From the NCBI RefSeq assembly GCF_000372745.1, contig NZ_KB889695.1, forward strand, positions 1 through 64,000: 64,000 bases of DNA. The letters are read 5' to 3'. This DNA is from Embleya scabrispora DSM 41855 (GTDB lineage: Bacteria > Actinomycetota > Actinomycetes > Streptomycetales > Streptomycetaceae). Position 1 is the first letter of the stretch. Every line of letters begins with the position of its first letter. The notes below the pieces were generated by a model, which saw nothing but the letters and a program-made list of their open reading frames with translations, ran no database searches and was not told where the DNA came from. Of the stretch, positions 16,130 through 25,273 are shown in pieces. Position numbers and translations under genes: made by a program.

Positions 16130-17149
16130 GTGAGCACGTTCAACACCTCCTCGCCCGTACCCATTGCCTTGCCGGCGGTTGTCCTCACAGGACGAGGCAC
16201 CGCCGCCGTCGGCGGACCCAAGAACTTCGCGAAGTCGATCCAGGAGGGCGTGCGGCTCGCCACGCTCCGCAAGCCGGGGAAGGACGCCGGTAGGCTCACC
16301 AAGCTCTATCCGGCCGGTACCGCGTACCTGTGGGGGGCGACCCCGACGGACCAGACCGGCAACCGGAAGGCCCTCGCACTGGCCACGCGCTCCGCCGGCG
16401 ATCGTGTGCTCTTCTACGCCGAGGGCGAGATCATCGCCCAAGCCACCATCCTGGACTGTTTCGACAACGAGGATCTGGCCACGGAGATCTGGGGCCTCGA
16501 CGCGAAGACCGGCAAGACGTGGAAGCACATCATGGCCCTCACCAACGTCGACGAGTTCGACCCCGGCCTCGATTCTGGGCCCATATTGATACCGCTCATA
16601 GGTCGCCGCGACGTGCGCACGCTCGAGCGACGCACCGCCGTCGAGTTTGCGCGGGTCGCCCACCTCTTGGAACGGGAAGCCGACGATCCCGCGGGTCTCC
16701 TTGTCCCGACGCGGACCGACGCCGGTCACGGCGAGGTCGTACAGACCGTCCGCACCGCGTACAGCGGGACCCGGGTCAAACGCGACACCAAGGTCTCCGC
16801 GCGGGTCAAGGAGATGTACAGCAACGCGTGCCAGGTATGTGGCGACGTCATGTACGCGCTCGACGTTCCGCGAAGCATCGGCGCGCACATCCGCGGCCTC
16901 GGCGCGCCTCACAACGGGCCGGATCACATCTCGAACATCCTGTGCCTGTGCGGCAAGTGCCACGCCGAGTTCGACTGGTGCACCTTCCACATCGCCCGAA
17001 CCCCCACCGGATCACTCGCCGTCTTCGACACGCTCACTCGCGCACGGCGCGGTGATCTGCGTGTCGTCGAAGGCCACGCGATCGACGAGCGATACACGCG
17101 CTACCACCGGGACTGGTGCCTGGACGAAGCCGCTCGGAGGAAGGCCTGA
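16130..17149 (+). CDS. HNH endonuclease, possible modification-dependent restriction enzyme
   Basis: This 339-aa protein has a C-terminal HNH fold: CQVCG (C234, C237), GAHIRGLGAPHNGPDHISN, then LCLCGKCHAEFD. This layout (paired Cys, AHIR-LG-PHNGPD, N, CxxCH) is that of HNH domains in ScoMcrA-type restriction enzymes that cut modified DNA. The N-terminal 190 residues contain no obvious SRA domain. GDRVLFYAEGEIIAQATILDCFD suggests a small beta-barrel reader (PUA/EVE-like), which is inference. GTG 16130 follows AAGGGG. The gene stands alone between CRISPR array C and a helicase-nuclease gene, a plausible defence context. Confidence 0.7.
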   Translation: MSTFNTSSPVPIALPAVVLTGRGTAAVGGPKNFAKSIQEGVRLATLRKPGKDAGRLTKLYPAGTAYLWGATPTDQTGNRKALALATRSAGDRVLFYAEGEIIAQATILDCFDNEDLATEIWGLDAKTGKTWKHIMALTNVDEFDPGLDSGPILIPLIGRRDVRTLERRTAVEFARVAHLLEREADDPAGLLVPTRTDAGHGEVVQTVRTAYSGTRVKRDTKVSARVKEMYSNACQVCGDVMYALDVPRSIGAHIRGLGAPHNGPDHISNILCLCGKCHAEFDWCTFHIARTPTGSLAVFDTLTRARRGDLRVVEGHAIDERYTRYHRDWCLDEAARRKA

Positions 17150-17898
17150 CACGACGTTCGTCCGCGAACGCGTTCACACGGCTTGGGAACAGCGGCTCCC
17201 AGCGGCGGAGTCCCGGAGCTGCCGGCTGTGGATCGCGGGACACCGCGCGGCCTTGAGGCATATGGGGTGTCATGAGGGCGACCTCGATCGCCCTCGGCCA
17301 GGAGCTTTGGACCGTCCACCGCGTGGTGCCCCCGTCGTGTTGCCGGTAGTGATCGGGCGTCCACACCCGTTGGGGAAGGCGCGTCGCAGGGGGCGTCTTG
17401 GCCTGCGGCAGGGGCTTTGGTGTCGGGGTGTGAGACAGCCGCCGTCACCCCGCAACAGGTCCACGTGTCGGCGTGGCGTCGTCGTCGTGTAGGCGGCCAG
17501 GACGAGCCGATGCGATGACGGTGAACTTGAGGCCACACGTATCCGGATCCTCGACGCGCGGCAGAACAGGGGACGCGGACCCCGGCCGCCCGCCGTTCGT
17601 ACCCGCAACAACCCCTCGACGCCGACCGACGTCCACGACCGACGACCCACGACACGTGTTCGATCACCATGGAGCCCGGGCCGTGCGCAAGTTCCGGGGA
17701 TCGCACGGCCGGCCCCGGGCCTTCACCGCGACGAGGAACGATCCTGTCTCGTGGTGGCGTGGCTGTCCGGCGTCGGGAACGAGGACGTTCGAAGGTCGTC
17801 GGAACGTAGCCCTCGACGGCATCGCTCCACCGAATCGTCGCCGTTTACGCCGACCGCGCCACTTGGTGCCGGGGATGTTCCGGGCGCGCGCGAAATTG
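17150..17898. other. non-coding or decayed stretch
   Basis: In 749 bp no frame shows sustained G/C third-position bias plus a usable start. Fragments such as DHYRQHDGGTTRWTVQ on the minus strand (about 17290-17345) look protein-like but are quickly lost. Probably decayed gene remains between the HNH gene and the convergent helicase gene. Confidence 0.45.
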
Positions 17899-19833
17899 TC
17901 ATTGTTGCGGGGTCGCGACTGGGTGCCGGGGTGCACCTTCCTCCGGGTCCCGTACATCCTCGTGCCGGGGCATAAGCGTTTTCAGGTACGCCTGTGTCTG
18001 CGGATCCGTGGAGTACAGCCGGGTGCCGAGGATGCCGCGGGTGGCGAGTACGCGGTAGGTGTTGAGGGCGTACGGCAGGTACTGCTCGGCGGTGAGGTTC
18101 TTCATGACGGGGTCGCGGCTGTGCTCGGGGCGGGCGCGCCAGCCGTCCGGAGCGTGGACCAGGTCGGGGCCTATGATGACGGCGGAGTATTCGTACTCCA
18201 TGCCCTGGGCGGTGTAGATGCAGCCGACCTGGAACCGCCCGCCCGGATCGGTGGCCCAGAACACCCGACCGGGGACGTCCTGGTGTGCGTTCGTGGAGAA
18301 CCCGCTGTTCCATGGGCGATCCCAGCGATGTTCTCCGTCGGTGTCGGTCCAGGTGATCGACACGTCCGGGGCCAGTGGGGGACGCGTGGCGCGTGTCCAT
18401 GTCCAACAGAATCCGGCGCTTATCCGGGCGATGGGGCCGTTCCCGCCCTCGTCGCGCGCCGCGGTCCAAGAGTCGAGTTGGTCCGGGGATTCGGCGAGGG
18501 CGAGATCGTAGTCTTCGTCGCCGCCCGGCCACCGGTGGGCACGGCCGTCGCGGTCGAAGAGGGCGTCGACCCATTCCTGGTACATCCGGGAGCCGCCACA
18601 TCGGAACTGTGCGACGAGGTCGACGAGTTCGAAGTGGCGGCCTTCCCGGGTGGCGAGTGCCCGGAGTTCGTCTACCGTGACGCCTTCGTCGGGTCGGATG
18701 ATCTGACGTTCGTCCAGGAAGAAGACGGTCGCGGCGCACCGCTGGATCATCGCCTCGAGGACGCCGCCGTCGCGGCGGATCCGGTGTGCCTCGTCGAGCA
18801 GGACGATGCTGTGCTCGCGGGTGAGCCCCGAGGGGAGGCCGGAGGCCAGGGTGGCGACCAGTCCGGTGGCGTCGGGGCCGAGGGAGCGCAGGAGTTGTTG
18901 GGTGACGGCACCCGAGGGGGACATGAGCCGGGGGTTGGCGTTCTCGCGGGCGCACAGGTCGGCGAGTACTCGGGTGGCGATGGCGGTCTTGCCCGTACCG
19001 GGGCCTCCCGTGACCACGACGACCGAACCGTTGGGACGGAGCGGGTCGTGGCCGGCCAGGCGCGCGATGCTCTGCCGGGCGATGTCCTGCTCCTCGAGGA
19101 GTTGAAAACGGTCGTGTGTCGCGATCGTGCCGCGTACGCGGTTCAGGAGTTTGCGCGAGGGCCGGTATTGCCCGTTCAGGAACTGCGACAGGCGGCCTTC
19201 GGCGGCCGAGAGCCGTGTGGGGAAGGCGAAGTTCGGAAAGATCTGCCCCATCAGGCGGCCCGCGGCCAGGTCGCCGTTGCCCAGCAGGGGGAAGTCGGCG
19301 CTGGGGCCGCTGGCGACCTGGCGTCGGAGGCCCTGGACGAGATCGTCTGGGGCGTTGTGCAGGAGTGCGGTGCCATACACGTCCAGTGAGAGGGCGGGAT
19401 CCGCCCAGTTCCGGAGGTAGTTCACGTAGGTTCCGACCTGACGTCCGGGATGCTGCACCTGCCGTCCGGAGACCTCCACCAGGCCCGGCATGCGAGGGAC
19501 GGGAGCCGCGTGCGACCACTGCTTCAGCTCTATGACCAGTGCCGTGATGCCGTGGGCAGGGATGGTCCGCCGCCCCAGGACCAGGGCGTCCAGGCGCAGT
19601 TGGGTACCCGGCAGTTCGTACTCGAGGAGAAGGTGCAGGTCGCCCAACCCCGCGTCGACGAGCGCGGTCAGCAGCGGCGGCCAACTGTTCTCCCAGCTGC
19701 TTCGTTCCGATGCGCCGACCGGCCGGCGATGAATGCGCTGGAACTCCCGCGCGGCGTCGGTTACGAGATCGGAGATCGCCTGCTGGGCCGCCTCGGTGAC
19801 CGTTCCGCTGAAGACACTTCTCCGGGCACTCAT
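17899..19833 (-). CDS. PD-(D/E)XK-like nuclease fused to DUF2075 helicase/ATPase
   Basis: This is a 644-aa protein. The N-terminal part contains LRLDALVLG (D82) followed by VIELKQW (E102-x-K104), spaced as in PD-(D/E)XK nucleases. From about residue 270 comes a DUF2075-type P-loop domain: Walker A TGGPGTGKTAIA (276-283), Walker B IVLLDEAHR (DEAH 347-350), FFLDERQIIRPDEG, and the C-terminal helicase-like GCIYTAQGMEYEYSAVIIGP and LLATRG-type end (YRVLATRGILGTRLYS). ATG 19833 is the first codon in good coding sequence; the ribosome-binding site is weak. Similar nuclease-DUF2075 proteins occur in bacterial defence islands. It lies between CRISPR arrays C and D, convergent with the HNH gene. Confidence 0.75.
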   Translation of the reverse strand: MSARRSVFSGTVTEAAQQAISDLVTDAAREFQRIHRRPVGASERSSWENSWPPLLTALVDAGLGDLHLLLEYELPGTQLRLDALVLGRRTIPAHGITALVIELKQWSHAAPVPRMPGLVEVSGRQVQHPGRQVGTYVNYLRNWADPALSLDVYGTALLHNAPDDLVQGLRRQVASGPSADFPLLGNGDLAAGRLMGQIFPNFAFPTRLSAAEGRLSQFLNGQYRPSRKLLNRVRGTIATHDRFQLLEEQDIARQSIARLAGHDPLRPNGSVVVVTGGPGTGKTAIATRVLADLCARENANPRLMSPSGAVTQQLLRSLGPDATGLVATLASGLPSGLTREHSIVLLDEAHRIRRDGGVLEAMIQRCAATVFFLDERQIIRPDEGVTVDELRALATREGRHFELVDLVAQFRCGGSRMYQEWVDALFDRDGRAHRWPGGDEDYDLALAESPDQLDSWTAARDEGGNGPIARISAGFCWTWTRATRPPLAPDVSITWTDTDGEHRWDRPWNSGFSTNAHQDVPGRVFWATDPGGRFQVGCIYTAQGMEYEYSAVIIGPDLVHAPDGWRARPEHSRDPVMKNLTAEQYLPYALNTYRVLATRGILGTRLYSTDPQTQAYLKTLMPRHEDVRDPEEGAPRHPVATPQQ

Positions 19834-19973
19834 GGAGACGTTGTCTACCAGGAAGTCCGGCGGATCGCTTACCGCACATCGCCGGGAGGAAGGACGTTGC
19901 GGGGCGACGGTTGCCGCGAGGTGTCGGACTAGGCTCTCCGGTATGACACGCGACGTGATCAAGTGTGGCGTAT

Positions 19974-20055
19974 CAATCAGGCAAGGCGTTGCCTGATTAA
20001 CTCGAACTTTGGTAACGGAATGATAATGCTCGTGTGAACCCGCAGGTCGGGAAGG
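19974..20055 (+). promoter_or_regulatory. CRISPR leader of array D
   Basis: These 82 bp are homologous to the array C leader. Here the dyad is longer: AATCAGGCAA and TTGCCTGATT, 10-bp perfect arms around GGCG. GGTAACG and CGCAGGTC...GAAGG are at the same positions as in the C leader. The sequence is clearly A/T-richer than its surroundings, as leaders usually are. Confidence 0.75.
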
Positions 20056-20267
20056 AAAGTTCCCACGCGAGTGGGGGTGAGCCGCTGTGCCCGGAGCACG
20101 CCGACAAGATCCGGCGGAAGTCCCCACGCGAGTGGGGGTGAGCCGTGGTTCATCGGCTTCTCGTGCTTCCTGATCAAGAAGTCCCCACGCGAGTGGGGGG
20201 TGAGCCGAGTGGAGGAGGCGGCGACGGCACCCGTCTCGCGAAGTCCCCACGCGAGTGGGGTGAGCCG
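20056..20267 (+). CRISPR. CRISPR array D (4 repeats)
   Basis: Repeats start at 20056, 20117, 20178 and 20240, with 32-nt spacers between. The first repeat, next to the leader, has two changes (AAAGTTCCC). The third has an extra G (30 nt) and the fourth has lost one G (28 nt), so the G-run of the stem is slipping. The consensus is the GCGAGT form shared with arrays A, B and E. Confidence 0.95.
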
Positions 20268-20537
20268 GTTCGGGCGCTGTGCCTGGAGTACGCGTTGGGA
20301 AGCTGCGTGGTCTCCACCCAGCGGCTGTTGGCGGTGGGGTAGGTACTGGTGCGTCAGGGGGTTCCCCGGGCTGGAAGCGTCGTCGACGGCGTCGTCTCGC
20401 GCCGATCGTCAGGTCTACCTGATACGGGCCGCGTCGACCCCACCGCCCCAATCCGGCCGGAGAAGCGCTGGGAATCCAACTGCGGTGATCACTGGGAGTC
20501 TTGATAGGGTCACGGAGTCGATCCACGCGGGGGCGCC

Positions 20538-21736
20538 ATGAGACGACGACGTTCCGCAGTCATATCCGGCCTGATCCTGGCGGCAACGCTGGTGGCCGGA
20601 TGCAGCGACGACGGAGACGGGGGCGGGATCCAAGGGCGTCCGGCCTCGCCCGACCAGACCGCAGCCGGGAACTCTGCCGCGCCGAAACCCGATTCCGGAC
20701 GCCTGTTCGAGAGGGGGACCGTGACGGTGATGTGGTGCGACGGACCAGCCGGGGGCTTGAGCACGTTCGGGGCCGTGCTCGCCTCCTACAGGACGACCGA
20801 TGGCGGGATCGCCGCGCAGCGCCAGGTCTCATTTCCCTCCGAGAGCACGCCGGAGTACGTGTGCGGCGCCTCCGGCGCGGTTCGATCGCAGCAGCAGGTG
20901 CGGCAGTTGTTCAACAAGGACTTCACGTTACTCGCCGGGGTGGTGCGCGGGGCGAACGGCCAGGGCCGCCAGGCCATCGCGCTCGACCTCGCGTCCGGGC
21001 GGGTCATCGGCCCACGGCCGGATCCCGACGCGTTCGGCGTTGCGCCCCAGCACTTCTCGCCCGCGTTCCAGCCGGGCACCGACATCCTGTGGTACCAGGA
21101 CCAGGACGAGCGCATCCGCTCGCGTGACGCCCGCACGCCGCAGGCGCCCGAGACGGATCGCGGGCTCTCCGTGAACGGCGGATTCATGTTCGGCGGGCCG
21201 GACGGCACGATGGTGTGGACCCCGCTGTCCTGGTCGATGGTCAGCGCCTCGGCCGAGGCTGTCTCACCCGCAGGCACCGTCGCCGCCGTGTTCAGTGACA
21301 CCTACGGATGCGCTTGGTCCGCAACGGGCAGGAGGGCCCGGTCGGTCCGAAGGTGGGGGCGCCCAGCTACTACGGGGACAAGGCGCTCCCGGGCGGCGAC
21401 AGCGTCCCGTCCGGGTGCTCACCGCGGTTCTGGACCGCGCCCACGGTGCTGGTATGCGGCAACGCCCGCACTCTTGCCCGTGTGACCTTCACATCCGACT
21501 TCGCCTCGATCTCGGCTGTTGAGAACCTGCTGCCCGCCAACGATCGCACCAACAGCGAAGCGATCCTGTCCGTCGACGGCCACACCGCCTACTTCGTCTC
21601 CCAGGCAGGAACTGGCACCCCGGCCCTGTACCGACTCCCCCTGGACACTCCGGGCTCGGCGCCCGCCAAGGTCGCCGACCTGATCGGGCCAGCCAACGCA
21701 CGCAGCGCGCAACTCCGCCTGCTCGCCGCGCAATAG
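20538..21736 (+). pseudogene. secreted lipoprotein with frameshift
   Basis: The N-terminus MRRRRSAVISGLILAATLVA followed by GCSDD is a signal peptide with lipobox LVAGC. Coding continues in frame to AAVFSDTYG near 21305, then the sense moves to another frame at MRLVRNGQEGPVGPKVGAPS and runs to ...RSAQLRLLAAQ at 21736. One missing base near 21300-21308 would give a single protein of 399 aa. The repeated 'V.GTMVWTP', 'AEAVSPAGTVAAVFS' and 'EAILSVDGHTAYFVS' suggest a beta-propeller-like extracellular sensor. It may be a true pseudogene or an assembly error. Confidence 0.7.
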
Positions 21737-21973
21737 CGCCTGCCGACGGGCGCCGGGCGAAGCAGGCCTGGGGATGCGGCAGTCGTCATGTTGTCGGCGC
21801 GCCGACCCCACTCCGGGGACTGCCTCGGGATGGTAAGGCCTCTCCGTAGTACTCGCCGAAAAAACACCGGATTTCGCTGACCTGCACTTATGCGCGTCGA
21901 TGCGGGCCGAGGCAGTCGGCGAGTGTCTGTCGTCGGCGGGTCGTGACTTCCGTGAAGTTCCTCCTGTCGGCTC

Positions 21974-22393
21974 GTGGACGCTATTCCGATCCACGGCGTG
22001 AACACGCCACAGTTGCCCCCGCCCGTCGACGCGCCCGAACTCCTGAAGGTGTTCGAGGTGTTGGGGCTCCGGTTCAGCACCGGTCCTGCCGCGGGCAAGC
22101 AGGAAAATCTGGTCCTGAGCCTGTCCCACGGGTTGATCGGCGCCGCCGAGCAGCACGCCATGCGCGCGGAACAGGCGGCCCGGGCGGTCGGGACGACGAT
22201 CGAGGACATCGGCACGGCCACCGGCCAGGCGTTCGAGGCGGCCGGGTGTCGAAGCGCCGGCGACGACATCGCGTTGTTGTCGTGGCTGGCCCAGCGTCAG
22301 GCCCAGGCCGTCGGTCAGGTCAACGCGACCAACGAACCGGACGAGTTGACCGGGTACCGGCCGCTACGGGCCAGGCGCCCCGAACGGCCATGA
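21974..22393 (+). CDS. hypothetical protein, 139 aa
   Basis: The GTG start begins MDAIPIHGVNTPQLPPPVDA, followed by PELLKVFEVLGLRF. The middle is a helical, Ala-rich region (EQHAMRAEQAARAVGTTIED and so on). Third-position G/C bias is strong, so it is probably a real gene. The size and central helices recall ESX/WXG-like small proteins, but no WXG motif is seen. No ribosome-binding site is obvious. No function is assigned. Confidence 0.5.
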   Translation: MDAIPIHGVNTPQLPPPVDAPELLKVFEVLGLRFSTGPAAGKQENLVLSLSHGLIGAAEQHAMRAEQAARAVGTTIEDIGTATGQAFEAAGCRSAGDDIALLSWLAQRQAQAVGQVNATNEPDELTGYRPLRARRPERP

Positions 22394-22464
22394 CGGGGAG
22401 CGGCCGGTCGGCGGTCGTGCGCGTGAAGCCCGCCGCGTCGGAAGAGGGTGTGCGATCCCCGCGT

Positions 22465-23520
22465 TCAGCCGGGCGTGCTCACCGGGACCGCGAACGAACC
22501 GGAGAACGGCTCGTCGGTCATCGGGTCCGGGATCGGGACCGTCGTGCCGGTGCGTGCGGCTTCGGCGGTGGCGTGGGCGGTCAGGACGATCCGCAGGGCG
22601 CCGCGCAGGTCGCCGGGGTGTCGGTCGCGTCCGGTGATCATGTCGCGGAAGGCTTCGTGTTCGGCGACCAGGGGTTCCTTCTTGGGGATGGCGTATCGGG
22701 TGACGTCGCCTTCGGTGACGCCGCGGAACGCGCTGAGGGCCTCCCACTCGTGGGGGGTTCGGCCGTTGGCCCAGTAGGTGAGGTCGGCGGTGAGGGTGTC
22801 GGCGACCAGGCATCCGTGGTCGCCGGTGACGATGGTGGTGCGGCTCTTCATCGGGGAGATCCAGTTGACCTGGTGGTGGGTGATGGTGCCGTCGTCGAGT
22901 TGGCCGAGGGCGGCGAGGAGGTCTTCGTGGGGGCGGCCGCTGCGGTGGGCGGTGCGGGCGGCGATCGAGGTGTAGGGGTGGCCGGTGACCCAGGCGGTGA
23001 GGTCGAGGTCGTGGGTGGCGAGGTCGTGGATGACGCCGACGTCGGTGATCCGGGCGGGGTAGGGGCCGGCGCGACGGGTGCCGACCTCGAAGACGTCGCC
23101 GAGTTGGCCGTCCTCCAGGCGCGCGCGGAGCGCGATGAGCGCCGGGTTGAAGCGTTCGATGTAGCCGACGCGGGCCGGCACCCCGGCCGTGTGGAAGGCG
23201 TTGACGATGCGGCGGGCCGCGCGCGGGGTCGCGGCGAGCGGCTTCTCGACGAGGGTCGGGATACCCGCGGCGGCAAGGCGGACCGCGAGGGCTTCGTGCA
23301 GGAGCGTGGGGCAGGCCAGGACCGCGTAGTCGACGCCCAGGTTCGTGAGGGCGTCGAGGTCCGCGAAGAGGGGGATGCCCTCGGCGGCGCGGTGGAGGTC
23401 GCCGGCGGGGTCGACGGCCGCGACGAGGTCGACGCCGTCGAGCCTGCGGAGCACGCGGGCGTGCAGGCGGCCCATGCGTCCGAGGCCGACGACGGCGGCG
23501 CGCAGGGTGTGCCTGGTCAT
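22465..23520 (-). CDS. Gfo/Idh/MocA-family dehydrogenase
   Basis: This 351-aa NAD(P)-dependent oxidoreductase has an N-terminal Rossmann fold with RAAVVGLGRMGRLHARVL (about 7-24), the family's VEKPLA (about 91-96) and a C-terminal substrate domain. The GVIHDLATHDLDL stretch contains the catalytic His region. Paired with a DegT aminotransferase and a hexapeptide N-acyltransferase, it matches the WbpB/WlbA type that oxidises C-3 of UDP-GlcNAc uronic acid. A different hexose or cyclitol substrate is equally possible. ATGA overlap with the upstream aminotransferase shows one operon. It is the last gene of the minus-strand cluster. Confidence 0.83.
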   Translation of the reverse strand: MTRHTLRAAVVGLGRMGRLHARVLRRLDGVDLVAAVDPAGDLHRAAEGIPLFADLDALTNLGVDYAVLACPTLLHEALAVRLAAAGIPTLVEKPLAATPRAARRIVNAFHTAGVPARVGYIERFNPALIALRARLEDGQLGDVFEVGTRRAGPYPARITDVGVIHDLATHDLDLTAWVTGHPYTSIAARTAHRSGRPHEDLLAALGQLDDGTITHHQVNWISPMKSRTTIVTGDHGCLVADTLTADLTYWANGRTPHEWEALSAFRGVTEGDVTRYAIPKKEPLVAEHEAFRDMITGRDRHPGDLRGALRIVLTAHATAEAARTGTTVPIPDPMTDEPFSGSFAVPVSTPG

Positions 23521-24626
23521 GTCGTGGCCTTCTTTCCCCGGGCCAGGGCGGTGACGGCGCCGGCGATGCGGTCGAGATCGGATTCGCTCAGGTGCGGGTG
23601 GACGGGCAGGGACAAAACCTCGGCGGCCGCGCGGTCGCTGTGCGGGAGATCGAGGGCGGCCCGGTAGGCGGGCGAGCGGTGGAGCGGGACGGGGTAGTGC
23701 ACCGCGTTGCCGATCCCGAGCGCGGACAGCTCCTCGGCGAACTCGTCGCGGGACAGGGCCGCTTCGCGCACGCGGATCGTGTACTGGTGGCGGACGTGTC
23801 GTGCGCCGGGCGCGGTCCACGTGGTGATGATGCCGGGGACGTCGGCGAGGGCGGCGTCGAGGCGGTCCGCGTTGCGGCGGCGGGCCGTCGTCCGCTCGTC
23901 CAGGCGGCGGAGTTGGCTGCGGGCGATGGCGGCGTTGACGTCGCTCATCCGGGCGTTGGTGCCCACGCGTTCGTGCCGGTAGCGCTCCTGCGCGCCGTGG
24001 TTGCGCAGCAGCCGCAGGGCGCGGGCGAGTTCGGGGTCGGCGGTGGCGACGAGGCCACCTTCGACGGCCTGCATGTTCTTGGTCGGGTAGAAGCTGAACG
24101 CGGCGGCGTCGCCGAAGCCGCCGACCGGGCGTCCGTCGAGGACGGCGGCGTGGGCCTGAGCGGCGTCTTCGACCAGGGCCAGGCCGCGCCGGCGGGCGAG
24201 CGGCACCAGGTCGTGCATGGCGGCAGGGTGTCCGTACAGGTGGACGGGCAGCAGCGCGGCGGTACGCGGCCCGATCGCGGCCGCCGCGGAGGCGGCGTCG
24301 AGGCAGAAGGTGCGCGGGTCGATGTCGGCGAAGACGCAGTCGGCGCCGGTCAGGCGTACGGCCGCGGCGGTGCCGGCGAAGGTGAACGCGGGCAGGACGA
24401 CCTCGTCGCCGGTGCCGATGCCCAGCGCGAGGAGGCTCAGCCACAGCGCAGAGGTACCGGAGTTGACGGCGACGCACTCGCGGCCGTCGACCAGGGTGGC
24501 GAACTCGACCTCGAAAGCGGCGACTTCGGGGCCCTGGACGAGCCGGCAGCCGCGCAGGACGCGCAGGGCTGCGGTGATGTCCGCCTCGTCCAGTGTCGCG
24601 TGGGCGAGCGGGATGGGAGAGGTCAC
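23517..24626 (-). CDS. DegT/DnrJ/EryC1/StrS aminotransferase
   Basis: This 369-aa PLP enzyme transfers an amino group to a keto-sugar or similar ketone. Family motifs: VAVNSGTSALWLSLLALG (about 53-70), GDEVVLPAFTFAGTA, LVEDAAQAHAA (D154 region) and the PLP-lysine site FSFYPTKNMQAVEGG (K183). GTG 24626 is preceded by GGAAGGGA. The stop overlaps the dehydrogenase start. The next-door dehydrogenase would supply the 3-keto substrate and the ACP-acyltransferase could acylate the new amine. Confidence 0.87.
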   Translation of the reverse strand: MTSPIPLAHATLDEADITAALRVLRGCRLVQGPEVAAFEVEFATLVDGRECVAVNSGTSALWLSLLALGIGTGDEVVLPAFTFAGTAAAVRLTGADCVFADIDPRTFCLDAASAAAAIGPRTAALLPVHLYGHPAAMHDLVPLARRRGLALVEDAAQAHAAVLDGRPVGGFGDAAAFSFYPTKNMQAVEGGLVATADPELARALRLLRNHGAQERYRHERVGTNARMSDVNAAIARSQLRRLDERTTARRRNADRLDAALADVPGIITTWTAPGARHVRHQYTIRVREAALSRDEFAEELSALGIGNAVHYPVPLHRSPAYRAALDLPHSDRAAAEVLSLPVHPHLSESDLDRIAGAVTALARGKKATT

Positions 24627-24679
24627 GGGGTGGTCCCTTCCGTGTCGGCGCCGGCCGGCACGGGGAACCCGGTGCACGG

Positions 24680-25189
24680 TCAGCGTTGGGGTGTCGCCGG
24701 ATCCGATCCGTGGTGCAGGTAGGCGGTGGTGCCGCGGGCCAGCGCGTTCGCGCAGGCCCGCAGTCGGCGGGCCATGTGGGGGGCCATCAGGACGTCCCAC
24801 TCGGCCGGTTCGGCGAGGTGCCAGGCCATGAGCTCACCGGCCGCGAGGTGGACGCGCGTCTGGGCGTCGGCTCGGGTGAGGGTGCCGCCGTCGAAGAGGT
24901 AGTTCGCCAGCGCGGGCCGACCGTCGGGTTGCGGGGGGACCCAGTCGACGACCAGGAGCCGGCCGGGGGCCAGGTCGAGGCCGAGTTCCTCCTTGATCTC
25001 GCGGTGCGCGGTGTCCCACGGGTATTCGCCGGCGTCCATGGCGCCGCCGGGGATCTCCCAGCGGCCGTCGCCGTAGGAGGGTTCGACGAGCAGGATCCGC
25101 CCGTCTTCGTCGTGGAGGATCGCGCCGGCGCCGCCGATGTGCTTGGGCAGGCCGGCGTAGTACTCGGCGGGGGGAAGGGGATGGCTCAT
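24680..25189 (-). CDS. NUDIX hydrolase
   Basis: This 169-aa protein has a full Nudix box GGAMDAGEYPWDTAHREIKEELGLD (fitting Gx5Ex7REUxEExGU) at about residues 46-70. It would cleave a nucleoside-diphosphate-linked compound and could release a sugar phosphate from a nucleotide or clean up side products of the cluster. ATG 25189 lies after GGGGATGGCTC-type sequence without a clear ribosome-binding site. The gene is spaced 53 bp from the aminotransferase and 84 bp from the acyltransferase, so it is probably in the same transcript. Confidence 0.8.
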   Translation of the reverse strand: MSHPLPPAEYYAGLPKHIGGAGAILHDEDGRILLVEPSYGDGRWEIPGGAMDAGEYPWDTAHREIKEELGLDLAPGRLLVVDWVPPQPDGRPALANYLFDGGTLTRADAQTRVHLAAGELMAWHLAEPAEWDVLMAPHMARRLRACANALARGTTAYLHHGSDPATPQR

Positions 25190-25273
25190 GCCGCGTGAGG
25201 TTAGTGCCGTGCCGCCGTGGGTTTGCGGCGGCACGGGCGCTTGCGACAGGGGTGTGACAAAGCGGTGCGATCA

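Noticed and set aside
20146-20177. Spacer 2 of array D shares ATCGGCTTCTCG with the pilin-like gene at about 34496
   Set aside because: Only 12 nt are shared, and the sequence is ordinary GC-rich coding usage for IGFS; not evidence of self-targeting.
23592-24722. Long + strand frames over the aminotransferase and dehydrogenase genes
   Set aside because: Antisense to well-supported minus-strand genes; amino-acid composition (Gly/Asp/Gln/Val strings) is typical of shadow frames.
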